The notes under the pieces: generated by a model
Databases searched by the model: none
Told to the model about the DNA's origin: nothing
What the model saw: the letters and a program-made list of their open reading frames with translations, nothing else
In this document: positions 24,111-36,272 of the stretch, piece by piece
How positions within the stretch are numbered: position 1 is the stretch's first letter
Layout of the letters: each line of letters opens with the position of its first letter
Program-made: the position numbers and the translations under genes
Source of the DNA: Phyto melanocephala
Lineage: Eukaryota > Arthropoda > Insecta > Diptera > Rhinophoridae
Reading direction: 5' to 3'
DNA length: 64,000 nt
NCBI GenBank assembly: GCA_941918925.1
Contig: OW799233.1
Span: 111,907,833 to 111,971,832 of the forward strand

Positions 24111-26308
24111 CTAGCATTTAACCCGCTACTTCGTTAGCGCAGTTCTTAATATTTATTGAATACTCAAGTTCTATTTATAATTATCAAATATTTTTGGTTC
24201 AATTTATGAAAATTTGTATTCCTGATTCAATTTACTTAGAAATATAAAAAGTAGAGTAAGGATATATCGGGCATATATTTCCTAACTAAAAGCAAGATCA
24301 ATGCTACTGAGTTGCAAAAATTAAGATTCATATTTTGCAAAAATTACCCTAAAAATAATAAAAGTAATATTTTTTCCTTCACAAAAACTTCCACTTGGTT
24401 TATTATTACCTTTATTTAGAATTCTATGTATACAAAATATATAAAAAGAGAAAAAGTAATTTTGGTCGTCCATAATATTAGGATTTAGACCTCGGATCAA
24501 AAAACACTAATTTTAAGAATCTATGTTTACAAACGGAAAAATCCAAAGAGTACAATAAAAATGCGAAAAGGCTTTTTTGTGTCTCAAATATAATTTTAAT
24601 TGACAAATTGAATCAACAATCCTTTATTTCACTATTTTAGCTTTATAAACGTAGGAAATATAAAAATTCCCACTAAAATTCAGAAAAGTACCTTTTTGAT
24701 CGCCCATAACATATTTAGCCTTACCTTGTATCACTAATTTCAAAATTCTTGCTTCGCAAACGTTAAAAATACAAAAAGTACCATAAAAACTCAAAAAAGT
24801 ACCTTTGTGGTCGCTCATAACATTTTCAGTTTCACCTGGAATCAAAAGTCCTTCATTGTACAATCCCACCTTCATAAACGTAGAAAATACCAAAAGTACC
24901 ATAAAAAGTCAAACAAGTACCTTTTTGGTCGCCCATAACATTTTCAGTTTCACCTGGAATCAAAAGTCCTTCATTGTACAATCCCACCTTCATAAACGTA
25001 GAAAATACCAAAAGTACCATAAAAATTCAAACAAGTACCTTTTTGGTCGCCCATAACATTTTTAGTCTCACCTTGTATCAATTGTCACTAATTTCAAAAT
25101 TCTAGCTTCGCAAACGTTGAAAATACAAAAAGTACCATACAAACTCAAAAAAAGTATCTTTTTGGTCGCCCATAACATTTTTTGTTCCACCTAGAATCAA
25201 TAGTCCTTGATTGTACAATCCTATCTTCATAAACGTAGAATATACAAAAAGTACCATAAAAATTCAAACAAGTACCTTTTTGGTCGCCCATAACATTTTT
25301 AGTCTCACCTGGAATCAATAGTCCTTTATTTTACAATTCTACCTTTATAAACGTAGAAAATACAAAAAGTACCACAGAAAAGAGAAAAAGTACATTTTTG
25401 GTCCAAGTTCCAAATTCCAAGTTTAAAATGTTCAAATATCTTTTTAAAAAAATATTTTAATAGATATGATTTAAAGTCAGTAAATCTACTCTTTTTTGCA
25501 TAAAAGTAATTATGTTCTAAAAAGTACCAAACTCTTCCCGATTTTTCCCTTTTCTACCCTGTCATGAATGTGTTTCTATTTTTACTAAATTACATAATTT
25601 TTTATGTCTAGTGAAATCCCAATTAAAAATTTTGTGAAAATTGGCCGTCTAATTAGGAATTACATACATTTTCCGGAATTTTCCCCTTTTTGGGTACCTT
25701 TTAGGTCCCCAAAAAAGTTTCCAAAAATTTCACCTAAATAGTTGTCCATATTCTATTAGGAAATAATAATTGTCAAATTTTGTCCAACTGAATAATATAA
25801 GAAAAGTTTATTTTAAAAAAAGTACCAAAAAAAGGGACAATTTTTACCCCTTATACATATGAATTTGAAAAAAGTGCCAAACTCCTATTAATATTTTTTT
25901 GCGGATTACAAAATACAGTTTAAAGTTTTTTCCTAGCTTTATGCGTTTGGAAGTTACGTAGGGTATCAAAAAAGTACCAAATTATAGTTTTTACCCGCTT
26001 TTTCCCTTTAGGGGTTGAAAGTTCCAAAAAAGGCCAGACACCTGTCAGCTTACTTTTTGTGCAAATTACGATACTTTTTGAATTGAACTTGTATCATTTT
26101 TAGTTTAGCCGATATAAGATTACCGATTTTACCCGTTTTTACCCCTTTTTACCCCCTTTAAGTACGAATTTCCAAAAATCCCTTCCTAGTGGAGCTATAC
26201 ATTAAAAGAGCAACCATTTGTTCAAATTTCATGTCTCTAGCTCTTTGCGTTTGGGCTGTGCGATGATGAATCAGTCAGTCAGTCACGTTACTCTTTTATA
26301 TATATAGA
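24111..26308 (-). mobile_element. Non-autonomous Helitron, 2.2 kb
   Basis: On the minus strand it starts TCTATATATATAAAAGAG and ends with the hairpin CGCTA-ACGAAG-TAGCG, then GGTTAAATG and CTAG. It is inserted precisely between A and T (plus-strand flanks A at 24110 and T at 26309). TC start, 3' hairpin 9 nt before CTAG, A/T insertion and no target duplication are the canonical Helitron features. GACTGACTGACTGA follows the 5' end. Most of the interior is a 118-bp tandem array and ACCCCTTTTTACCC-like sequence; no Rep/helicase reading was recognised. Confidence 0.88.
24630..25410 (-). repeat. 118-bp tandem repeat array in a Helitron
   Basis: The landmark GTACCTTTTTGGTCGCCCAT recurs at 24688, 24799, 24917, 25035, 25154, 25272 and 25390 (plus-strand positions), so spacing is 111 and then 118-119 bp. 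Seven units are present, with nearly identical central ones (24917 and 25035). The open frames in this interval on both strands simply follow the repeat. Confidence 0.92.
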
Positions 26309-26898
26309 TTTATTACTTTTTTATTAAAATAATTTTATAATATTATTAGTAATTATTTATAAATACCAAAGCAAAATAATGGAAAAAAAATTTAAGTTAT
26401 TTTTATTAAAAAAAGTGATTTCAAGCTCAATAAAAAAAAACAACTATTGATATTGTTAGTGAACTTTTTGGGACCTACATTGTATGAAGTTGCTTCAGTG
26501 ATTTTAAATTTTATTTAATAAAAGATAACTGTAAAATGTGCATGTTTTCCTTCTCAATCTTTGCATATATTAGAATACTTACAGTTCGGCAGATTTTATT
26601 AATTGTCCGAAATAAATTTTCTCTGACCTATTCTTGCAAAACAGGCCATAATCATTTGTTTACTTAACCAATTTAGCAAATTTTCAATACCAAAAACATC
26701 TTATGTTCAAGTTTTCTCAGCAGGTGGAGAAGTAGGCAGATGGATGTATATAAAAACTAATAGGGTCTTCAATGAATATTTTGATTTATAACAGAACAAA
26801 TGACAAAATACATGTTTAGAACCTCACTCCATTTTTTTGGTGGTGACTTTAAAAAGATTCTAATTAAAGCAGCATTTACGATAAACTACATAATCAAA
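26309..26898. other. AT-rich spacer with a short family B-like scrap
   Basis: Around 26580-26790 there is weak similarity to family B interior (AATACCAAAAACATCTTATG and AGGGTCTTCAATGAATATTT). Otherwise nothing is recognised. Confidence 0.35.
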
Positions 26899-27288
26899 CA
26901 CGCAAAGAAGAAACATGGTTGTGGTAACCATAATAGAAGAGCAACATACTATGATGGAATTGTTATCATCATTATATGTTCAATTAAAACATCATACAAT
27001 AATCGTAAATATGACAACAAATTAAATATTTTTTTTTGCACTGCAAATTATTGGCTTTTGCTATTAGTAAGATACTTATGTATATTGATTGTACTTATTT
27101 TCAAGTTTCTAAATTTTTTTTAAAATTTTGTATTGTGTATTTTTATGACATCTCAAATTTATTTTAAAAAATCAAAGCTTTATTGCTTTGTAATCATACT
27201 GCAGTCTCATCTGTTGTTTAATGATTATTTTTTCTTTATTGAATAAAATGTTGTTTTTGTCCAAGTAATGTTTTTGAATTCTACTAAC

Positions 27289-28193
27289 GGCCCTTTTCAC
27301 AATCTGTGATTATATTAATTTAACAGGAACATTAACAAGCCGCCAAAATCGTTAACTGAAACTATTTAACATACGGTTAATGTTTTGCTTTTCACCATCT
27401 TTCGGTTAGTTAACACTAACATTTTAGAAAAAGTATGGTAATACTGGTTTTTATTATTTACGAAAAATCGTGGAATGAAAGAAAAGTATCAAAAAAAAAA
27501 ATTATACAAAAATTGTTAGCAATATTTAAAATAAATTTTTAACTTAAAATAGTTTACATACAGTTCCTTGGTAAGTATAAATTTTTATATATTTAATTTT
27601 TTTTTATAATATTTTTATTATACCCGCCACCAAAAAATGGTGGGGGTGTATTTATTTTGTCATTCCGTTTGAAACGGATATTTTTATCTTTTCCTCAAAT
27701 TCATATAACTTATTTATGAATAAAGATTTTGAAAGAATAAAGGACTACACTGAAATATTTAAGTTGTTTTTATTAGCAGAAATTTTATTGACATGCCTAC
27801 TTTAACGCCCACTTTCATTGAAAGACTAAATTTACGAAAACATTTTACTAGCATATCGAAGTTATACAAAGAAAGTGATACATATTTTGGCATAAAGATA
27901 TTATTCCATAGCGATTACTGTTAAAAACAAAATAATACATTTTGTGCTATAAAAGAACATCAAATTGGTGGTGGATATAAAAGATTCGGCACAGCCGAAT
28001 GTAGTGCTCTTACTTGTTTATTTTTATATTAATAAAAGCCTCTAACCGGAAAATTTTGTTCGGTTGAATTTAGCCGAGACCTATTGATTAATCTCTGCCG
28101 GATAAATGCTAACCGTACTTAGTGAAATGCAATTTTGCCTAACTTACGGTTAAAGTTCATGTTAAATTATAATCGCACTTTGTGAAAAGGGCC
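27289..28193. mobile_element. MITE with GGCCCTTTTCACAA termini
   Basis: Left GGCCCTTTTCACAATCTGTG and right (minus strand) GGCCCTTTTCACAAAGTGCG continue as similar sequence (GATTATA, TTTAACA, GAACTTTAAC) for about 45 bp. No convincing target duplication is visible. Net length is about 500 bp after subtracting the family B insertion 27616-28016. The interior repeats ACGGTTAA/GTTAACAC-like motifs. No coding remnant is visible, so superfamily is open. Confidence 0.7.
27616..28016 (-). mobile_element. Interspersed element family B, copy B2 (short form)
   Basis: Minus-strand element from CAAGTAAGAGCACTACATTC to the 3' hairpin CCACC/GGTGG with GGGTATAAT. It lacks the 287-bp repeat array, and it preserves the uninterrupted site of the MITE found in B1 and B4, so it serves as the empty-site reference. 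About 400 bp. Confidence 0.85.
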
Positions 28194-28559
28194 ATAAGTA
28201 TTTTTAAACAACAATCATATTTAAATTTTTACGAAAAGTAAATATTAAAATAACCATATCGAAATATTTACGAATGTAAACATTATGTGATACAATTGAA
28301 ACAAATTGTTGATTATCGTGATAAAATATATAATGAAAGAAAATAAAAATAACTATTGCTTGTTTTCGACAACCAAATATTGTTATAGCGAATATTATAT
28401 GTTTGTCGTGATTATGTCGTAACCATAGTTTTTATCTGCGTGTATAGGGAGTGAATCTAATATAAAAATATGAAATAGAACTGCAACCGGGTAAATGTAT
28501 GGTTTAGAGTTTCATTAGGAAGCGTAGAAGCGACTATCAATAGGTATTTTGATATTTTA

Positions 28560-28740
28560 AAGGTGTTGTTTTTTTTCCAGAACTGTATCAAGACGTGTAC
28601 CGAAATTTGGTTCCAGCAAGATGGTGCAAGTGCATACATAGCCAGATCGGTTATGGCGAAGCTAAAATGACAATCCCGAAAAAAAATAATATCCAGAAAC
28701 TGCACTTTTCGATCGTTCCTAAGGTCAACTAACCTTATTG
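28560..28740 (+). pseudogene. Mariner-like transposase fragment
   Basis: The plus strand encodes KTCTEIWFQQDGASAYIARS followed by VMAKLK and, after a stop, IISRNCTF. This is the WFQQDGATxHTAR catalytic strand (second aspartate) followed by the helix and ISR block of mariner-group transposases. Only about 60 residues survive. The minus-strand open frame overlapping it is a shadow. Confidence 0.72.
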
Positions 28741-31700
28741 CACTAGACTTTTTTATAATGCTTTTTATATTAAGCTCGAGATGTACAAAAATAAATTAAG
28801 AAGTGTGAGTGAATTAAAGCAGTTCATATAACCAATGACTAAGGCGACCTTGATTTCAAACCGCATATGCGGGGCTAAGTATAGAAATCATCTTTTAAAA
28901 GAATTAATTATATAGAATTAAATTTATTTTTTTTTATAAAAATTGATTAAAAATTTTTTTTTCAAATTCCGAAAACTTCTGAGATTTAAGGAATAGTATG
29001 TTTTAGGTTGCCTTTTCATCTTAAGAAAATATTTTTCCTATTACATAAATCTTTATAACTTCTGCATATTTGTCTACAGAGAAAAACAAAAAACGTTCTT
29101 CAGAAAAAAAACTAATCAATATCAGTTTACTTGTGTATGTGCCGCAAAATGAGATAAAAAATTCAATACAAATAAAGTCTGAAAATTAAGTTAATTTCTT
29201 TGCTCATATGCACATGCACTCATACACATAAAATGTGTATAAGTACATACTGCATTGTGTGCAATTAAAGGCATATGATTGGAAATACATACAAATGTTG
29301 AGTTCAATGTTTCATTTTATTTCTCTTTCACTTACGTGATTTCCTTTTATCTGAAGAGCCCTGATTGTTTAACGTAACAGATCTCTTTTATATCTTAATA
29401 AAACGCATTTAATTTTCAAGCATGTGCTTATATAAAATTTAAGCATATGGAGACATCATAAAAATAAATTGATTAATTTTATGAAAAAGTAATGCTATAT
29501 TTGAGCTTGTACGAATGTCGATTGTTCAATTTTCTATTGAGAATTATTTTTTTTTTCGCAAGAGTGATTTTATAAAACTAAATCAGATATAGACTAATGT
29601 CTAAAGACACGCAAGTGTATATATAACTAAATAACGAAATTTAAAAAATTTTTATTAAAGGCTCGCATAAATAAATTGCCGCTAAAATGATGACATAACA
29701 CTAGCTTGCAACTAAACCCAACGCTGTCGCAAGCAAAATTAAAAAATGTTTTTTTTTGTGCGACACTGTATTTGCTAAGCAAGTTACGCGTTAACTTTAA
29801 AACATTTAAGTAGTACTTAAAGAAAATGCTAAGATTTCCTTTGTCAATTTGATGATGATAAAGATGATGAAAACGATGGTTTTTGCAACCATATGAGACA
29901 TACAATAAGATTTTCATACACATGAACACATGAAACACATCTTCATATACGCATTAAACACAACAAACAGTGTTAAATATTTACGCGTCTTAGAAATTAT
30001 ATGTACGTTTGTATGATTGTGCAAATGTGGTTATGGGATTTAAACAAGTGAAACATAAAAAAACAGAAAAAAATAGGAATAACAATAAATTTTCTCAATT
30101 TCTCTGTTCTTATGTATGTATGTATGTGTTTAGCAGTGCTTGAAGTTTATTTTCCTGTTTTATGAATTGCAACATTTCATTCATGCATTCATGGTAGATT
30201 GTTTTTGTATGGAAAATGCCTTTCTCAAACCAACTAGACACAACCACACAGTAATCTTCAAAACATTTTATGTGCATAGAAATACAGACCCGCATTTGCT
30301 TTATTGTATTTAACAAGCCTCAGAGACAAATATCTCTGTGCATAGAACTGGGGAGAAATAGGAAAAACGATATAAAAATTTTAAATCTAATTCAATCTAA
30401 AACCAAATCCAATGAAATCCAATGCAGCGTAACACAAAGCAAAGTAACCAAACTTAGTTTTAAGAATGCATTTGCCTTCTATACAACATTTGAAATTATT
30501 TTCATACAATAAACTCATAGAATAACAATAAGAACTTAAACACTAATACAATATAGCCAATAAGTAGGAATGAAAGTGTCATTGTACTGCAAACAGTGGT
30601 GGCAATAGTAATAAGTACAATTAAGAAAAATTTCTATTATGTGGAGAGGTAAAATTTTTTTTTATATTGTATTCAATTTAGAAATATCTAAATCTAAATT
30701 TTTATAAGAACGTTGCAACTTCAAATTCGATTCTACCGAAAATTTTCACAGTCGCAGTATATTTGCAGTTTATTTATTAGCGCCATGATGTAAATTTGTA
30801 TTAATGGTGTTTTGACAATAACAAAAACAAGAGTCGGAAGATGCTCATTTGGCTTTATCTATAAAAATATTCTGTTTTGCGTAGTTTCCCGCGTTGAAGT
30901 TCCCATGATCCCGCACATTTTGTTTGAGAAATTTGTGCAGGAATATCCGAAAATACAAATTTTTATTAGAGCAGTTTTATTTAAGACGCATGAAATTCTT
31001 GGCCCATTATATTGATTTCTTTATGATAGCTAAATAGTATAGAAGGAATACAACTGAAAAGAAGAGAAATAGAAGCAGACCAGTCCAGAGTTCCCGCTGA
31101 CTAGAAGACCAGCACTGCTGACTAGTCCACTGGCGCACCCTTCTTGAGGAATGACTTTAATAAATTATATGGAAGGTGCATCTAATAAGGTGACCTCACC
31201 TGATCAGCTGTTTGTTGCAAAGCGAATTTATGAATTATTCAAATTTTATTGATAAAGACATCGGTATATATCGTCATATGATTTCACATGAAATGATGAC
31301 AAGTCGGAAATTGAAAGAATTAAATTTGTTTGTATCTGTAAAAGCTTAAAATGTATTATTAAAAAAAGTTTCCTATAATTATAGAATTTTTTTTTCATGT
31401 TTGGAGCCTCACAACTTCTCTAAGTGTTTGTAAAATATTGCATGTGTTGGTGGCATCACTTTCGTTTACTCTGTGTATGTGATGGGAATTCAATAAAAAA
31501 ATATTTTAAATATGATTTGAATGAAATTTTATTAGAAGAGAAGAATAGTTTTGAATAAACACTAGCAAACAAACAAGTGCACAAACAGAAATAAATACTA
31601 ATACACACACTTACATACGTAGGCTCCTACACACACATATATAGAGCAATAGAAACAGGTGCTAACCACAAAGCTTAAATTATTTATATTTTTTTACCTT

Positions 31701-32766
31701 CTTTGTTTATTTCTACTCAAATTTTGGTCTGCAAACCGGAGCAAAACACATTTACAAATGTATTGGTATTTGTATTACATTATTTACACACGAATGAATT
31801 GCTAGTTAGGCAGTAAGGAAAACATATCATCAGTTAGTCAGACAGATATACAAACAAACGTAGAAGCTTTAGCACGTGCAGGCATACAAACTGCTTAGGT
31901 TTTTTGGGTTTTGGTTTATAAAATAGTTTTTTTTTACTCCATATACAAATAACAACTTCCTTAGTTTAGTTGCCTAATCGTCAATATAAATAATATTTAA
32001 AGAGTAGCATTTAACTTGTCTTTGCAAACACTCGAACAACAATATACTTAGACCCAAAAACACTTCTCAATTGCTTTTGTATTTAAGTGAAATGAGCACT
32101 CTCTTGCTTGTTGGTATTCTTATGGTCTAAATTAGTTTTTAAAATACATCTATATGAAAGTATTTATAGATAAAATGTCTATAACGAGTAGTTTGCATGC
32201 CTGACAGATATTTGAAAATTTGAAAATTTTTATTTACTTGTACACAGTAAACTGGGATGAATGATTTTAAAAATTTATATGTAGATTGAAAGACAACAAT
32301 TTATAATATTGCCGGAAATATTATTTTAATAATATTTGGTATTTGATATTTGAGGTTTCTGCAAGTCTTTCTGGTTAAGTTAAATTGTTTTCTATTAGTA
32401 TTTATATGACCTTATTATGTCTGTTTTTTGGTTTGCTTAAATAAAATCTATTTAAGAAAATATACTTGTTAAAAAAATAAATAAATATTTTGATTGTTGC
32501 AATGCACAAATATGGCTATGTTTATGTTAGCACTAAAACACAAGCTGCAATCTACATACATATTTAAGGAATATAACTATTGCATTCTATAGCGCATAAG
32601 ATATCTTAAGTGTAGGAGGATGTACAAAGCAGGTATTACATTAATTTAATACTAAAATAATGTTTTTTGCGATTTTAAAAAAAATTTGTTTGTTTGCACA
32701 TTATAAGTAGGTCCTCGTGAGAGAAAAATAATGTCGGTAAATAACTCCCTCTCTACCGGCTCGATA
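28741..32766. other. Four kilobases of AT-rich DNA without recognisable genes
   Basis: Short frames (for example 30270-30512 and 30812-31015) show no domain pattern. Small local repeats occur near 31085-31130 (CTGACTAG twice) and TATGTATG near 30113. I found no transposon termini. Confidence 0.5.
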
Positions 32767-33021
32767 CACGCAAAGAAAAAATATGGTTATGGCCAAGAAT
32801 GATTAAATAAAGATTACGCCATCACGCAGCCATAAAAAAACATTTCTGCGCATGTAGGAATTCTGACGTCACTAAAGCTGTGTTCTAATTGGGTAATAAA
32901 ATTCAGCTGTATAACTAATTATGTTTGTGTAAAAACATGACATGGCGATTTTGACACTAAGTTTCCTAATTTTAAAATACATTCGACACCTAAAAAAACT
33001 TTTTTCACGTATTTACTGGCT

Positions 33022-33563
33022 TCAATTTCTTTGGCTTCCAACAAATGCTTTTGTAAATATCCGCTTGAAAGTAATACTTAATCTGTTACCATTTAATTTG
33101 AAAAATATTGTGTAAGTTTGGAGGCGATCTTCCTTAAGATCAGTCGTCCTTGGAGCATTTTCCGCGACCAATTTTTCTTCAAAACTATTTGGAATATCAT
33201 TTTGCTTTTCAGTTTCACGTAGTCCTTCATATACATTTGCAACTTCAGTTTCATTAGCAGTTTTCGTTTCACTTTCAATAGCACTAGTGTCTAAAGATGG
33301 AACTGCATGAGATTTTAAAATTTTTGCACGCCGTTTGCTAAATTCTTTTCATATTGCTTTAGTAATGCACTGCAAGAATTAATTTTGTTTTAACTTACCC
33401 ATTTCAAATTTCAAGTTTCTTTCAAAATCTTCTTGCTTGAAATGTAAAGCACAAATTTTTTCTTTATCCACATTTACAGGCTTCACTCGTTTGAAAAATG
33501 TTACCCATAACTTCGTTTGAGATTCATCTTTTGGAAAATTGTAAAATGATACAGCTTTTTATA
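33022..33563 (-). pseudogene. THAP-domain protein fragment with a 54-nt intron
   Basis: Exon 1 (33399-33563) encodes FYNFPKDESQTKLWVTFFK, then KICALHFKQEDFERNLK. CALH supplies the second half of the C2CH zinc site, and W of LWV and HF match THAP. Intron 33345-33398 begins GTAAGT, contains a TTACTAAAG branch-like site and ends AG, though without a clear pyrimidine tract. Splicing restores frame into exon 2 (33022-33344): EFSKRRAKILKSHAVPSL, the basic run and AVPxL motif that close a THAP domain, then an acidic, low-complexity tail to a TGA at 33022. The first two zinc cysteines and the start are missing; a family B element abuts at 33564. DNA-binding is the family role. Whether host or transposon gene is unresolved. 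Confidence 0.7.
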
Positions 33564-34286
33564 CAACACATCGAAATATCCATTTAGACCCCATAAAGTA
33601 TATATATTCTGAATCGGGGTTTGATTTTATGACGATATCAAAATCAAAATATCGGCCAAATGGCCCCCCCCCCCCCAACCTCGGCGGCACACCACGATCC
33701 GATAGTGCAAATTTTCAATGACACTGTTGATGTTCAATTGTTGGGCACGATGATGAGTCGAGGTTGCTTGCTCTTTTGCCACGTTATCGTGAAAAACAGC
33801 AATGTTTACCATTCAATGAACTAAGATGGTATTCACAGAAGTTTTCGCATTTCATACAGACCTGCTTTGTAGACATTTAAATATATTTTACAATTCTCAC
33901 GATTGTGGACGAATTCTAACGATTATGTTGACCAAAAGAAGAAGTGCACAAAATGCATCTTGATTTGAACGTTCATTTTTATAAAAATCTTTAGATTTAA
34001 AAGCGTTGCTCGATTGCGTATCTTTCCACGGTTCAAATTGAGTTAGTCTGAGATTGAGAAATGTCAAATTAAATGCAAGAAAAAAAGTTGAAGTTTAGGT
34101 GTGGTTCACCTTCAACATGAGCCCTTAAAATTTAACCACCCTCTACAAAGAAAGTGATACATATTTTATTGTAAAGAGATTATTCCATAGCGATAAACAG
34201 AATAATAAATATTGTGCTTTAAATGTACACAAAATTGGTGGTGGGTATAAAAGATTCGGCACAGCCGAATATAGTGCTCTTACTTG
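33564..34286 (-). mobile_element. Interspersed element family B, copy B3, with MITE remnant
   Basis: The minus-strand 5' end CAAGTAAGAGCACTATATTC is at 34286 and the 3' hairpin is missing. The fragment starts abruptly at about 33564 (AACACATCGAAATATCCA), joined to the THAP remnant. From about 33650 to 34143 it carries the AGGGTGGTTAAATTTT-type MITE in the same site as in B1 and B4 (right TIR intact, followed by TA); its left TIR is lost in a deletion that also removed family B sequence. A run of 14 Cs lies near 33665. Confidence 0.8.
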
Positions 34287-35246
34287 TTAAAAATACAAAC
34301 GTTTTATTCAAAATGCGCAATTTATTAGGTTTTAATATAATTTTTCATTTGTTTTTTTGCTGTTACTTTGCTTGCATTTGCCCACTGCACTTTTCATATT
34401 TGCTCTCTTTCTTATCTTTTCACTTTATTTTGTTTTCTGTTTTTATAAGTTTTTCAGCTTTTAAACAACCAAATTTAAACACTTTTTATATAATTTTAAT
34501 AATTTTAATATTATTTATATGCATTTATTATAAAATATGACACAAAATTTGTTGTTCATTAAGCACCGATGTAGTACATGTTTTAGAACTCTTTGAGTAA
34601 ATTAATTACAGGGCTGCCAACTATTACAAAATACTTACATTTTTTGTAAGAAATTATAAATTTCACATATGATACAGACTTGGTAACCTTTGCGAGGGGA
34701 TTACTACGTCATCTAACGGTAAATCATGCACAGGTCGTTATCTTTAGTAATTCATTCTTGGTTATGGCAATCATAATCTAAGAGCACCTTGCTATGATTG
34801 AATTTTATGATTTTTATTAAAACATATAATGGTTGCCAATTATCATTATTACGTTAAACTAATGTATCATGCAATAACCATATAAATGACTACAATTGAA
34901 ATCGACAATCTTTGATTTTTACGGCTAATTATTGTCTTTTGCTATAACATATTGATTGTACTTATCGTTTTAATAACAATTTTTATATAAATATTTATTT
35001 ACATTTTCTCATTTATTTTAAAATTTCTTTAATTTTTGTTCATATTTTTGTCATCTCAAAATTTTAAAATAATAATAATTTATTCAGAAAGAAGAAGAAC
35101 AGTTGAAATCAAAATATTATTATAAAAAATCATTGCTTGATTGCCTTCTTATCATACTGTTGTCTCACATATGTTGTAACCATGGTTTTTCTTTGCGTGT
35201 AGGATCATAATCTTTTACCCCCAATTCTCAATCACCTTCAAACCCA

Positions 35247-35727
35247 CCGACCACACGAGGGATTGAATATGTCTTAATATAAGCAATAACGCCGGCAGAA
35301 TAACGGCATCATATTGCCAATGTTCAACCTTATATCTCTAGATGGTGAACACGTAAATATCTTAAAACATAAAATTAAAAATTTTCCTGGAAATTGATCT
35401 ATTATTTAAAATTTTACAAAAAAATATACGAAAATATTTAAATATAATTAAAAACGTAAATTTGTTTATAATAACAATGTTAATTTTAATATTTTGTTTT
35501 CTTTTTTTCTGCGACGTTCTCTTATACATTAGTGTTGTTGTTACATTTTATTTGTTTGCAATAGCCTGTGTTAAAAGATTATTGCTCTGCAATGTATTAT
35601 AATATTTATTGCTGTATATGTGTTCTAATACATATTCATGCAGAACACACGTTTATATCTTGTGTTGAAAATATAATTTGACAATTGCTGTGGCAATAAT
35701 TAACAAACATATTGCTCGTGTGGTCGG
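35247..35727. repeat. Possible small MITE with 13-bp inverted repeats
   Basis: CCGACCACACGAG at 35247-35259 is exactly inverted at 35715-35727. The interval is enriched in GCAATA/TATTGC motifs in both orientations. No target duplication was confirmed, so the true ends may lie slightly outside. Confidence 0.4.
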
Positions 35728-35814
35728 GGGCTTAAGTTCGATAATGTTGTTTTTAAGATCTGCAACTATTGTGTGATAATTTTTGTACACTTAAAATTTA
35801 AGAAACTCTCCAAA

Positions 35815-36040
35815 AAACAATATAAAGAGATCAAATCGCGTGATCAATTTCAGTGATCCTCGACTGGAAATAAAGAGATATTCGCACTATTTTCTTAAAG
35901 AGCCGTTGTTTTTCCTGATGTGTGGCAAGTGCCACCATCTTGTTGAAACCAAATATTCCCTACATCTTAAGTGTCAATTTTCTACCACAAAAATCTTTGG
36001 GTCATCTTCCTGTATTAATTTCCATTGATCATTGGATTTG
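35815..36040 (-). pseudogene. Mariner-like transposase fragment
   Basis: Minus-strand reading: a block like INGNxYRKMTQRFLW, then DVGNIWFQQDGGTCHTSGK and, after frame breaks, ISSRGSLKLITRFDL. This corresponds to the VNGxRYRxMI, WFQQDGATCHT (second catalytic D) and SRRGxxNWPPRSxDL blocks of the same group as 21621-22344. Several frameshifts. The overlapping plus-strand open frame is a shadow. Confidence 0.72.
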
Positions 36041-36272
36041 TGATATGTTTCAGCTGTTAAAGCAGAAAATTCTTAAATAAAAATACACTCAACACGTATA
36101 TATTTATATATTATATAAAATAAAAATATATTCGTAGGGTGCCAATATAGAATAACAGTTTCAAATGAAAAATTTTGTGAACAACAATAATTTTTGAAAA
36201 TAGTGAGTTTTTTGTACCGTTGTGTTTGTAACAGGCGGCGCGCCGCGGCGGTACACGTGGCACACGGACAGT

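Larger units (their letters stand above)
26899..28442. mobile_element. TIR element family C, copy C1, with nested insertions
   Basis: The left end CACGCAAAGAAGAAACATGG and right end (minus strand) CACGCAGATAAAAACTATGG match at about 17 of the first 22 positions; TA follows the right end, AA precedes the left. Inside lie a second TIR element (27289-28193) and, within that, a family B copy (27616-28016). Removing these leaves about 640 bp. The interior shares blocks such as GCTTTTGCTAT and ATTGATTGTACTTAT with the right part of copy C2. The superfamily is not assigned. The frame at 26800-27123 is not supported as a gene. Confidence 0.6.
32767..35199. mobile_element. TIR element family C, copy C2, enclosing a THAP gene remnant
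   Basis: TIRs are CACGCAAAGAAAAAATATGG on the left and (minus strand) CACGCAAAGAAAAACCATGG on the right, and both ends are flanked by TA (32765-32766 and 35200-35201). A further inverted pair lies inside: CCAAGAATGATTAAATAAAG (from about 32793) against an inverted CCAAGAATGAATTACTAAAG near 34740. The 2.4-kb interior holds a THAP-domain gene remnant (33022-33563) and a truncated family B element with a MITE remnant (33564-34286). THAP domains are known in P-element and some other transposases, so the gene may have served this element. TA flanks do not fit P elements (8-bp duplications); the superfamily is open. Confidence 0.6.

Noticed and set aside
24624..25056. Overlapping open frames on both strands with repeated peptide text
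   Set aside because: They follow the 118-bp tandem array inside a Helitron; no start context or domain.
26800..27123. 107-codon frame as a small membrane protein
   Set aside because: Spans the left end of TIR element C1 and is AT-driven; no supporting features.
33093..33284. Lysine/leucine-rich 63-codon minus frame
   Set aside because: It is out of frame with the THAP reading, which has the conserved residues.
33661..33675. Run of about 14 Cs as a special structure
   Set aside because: It matches the homopolymer in the MITE (G run in copy 1, C run here), so it is ordinary slippage.
34603..34620. CAGGGCTGCCAACTATTA as a hAT end
   Set aside because: It looks like a hAT terminus, but no inverted partner or 8-bp duplication was found nearby.
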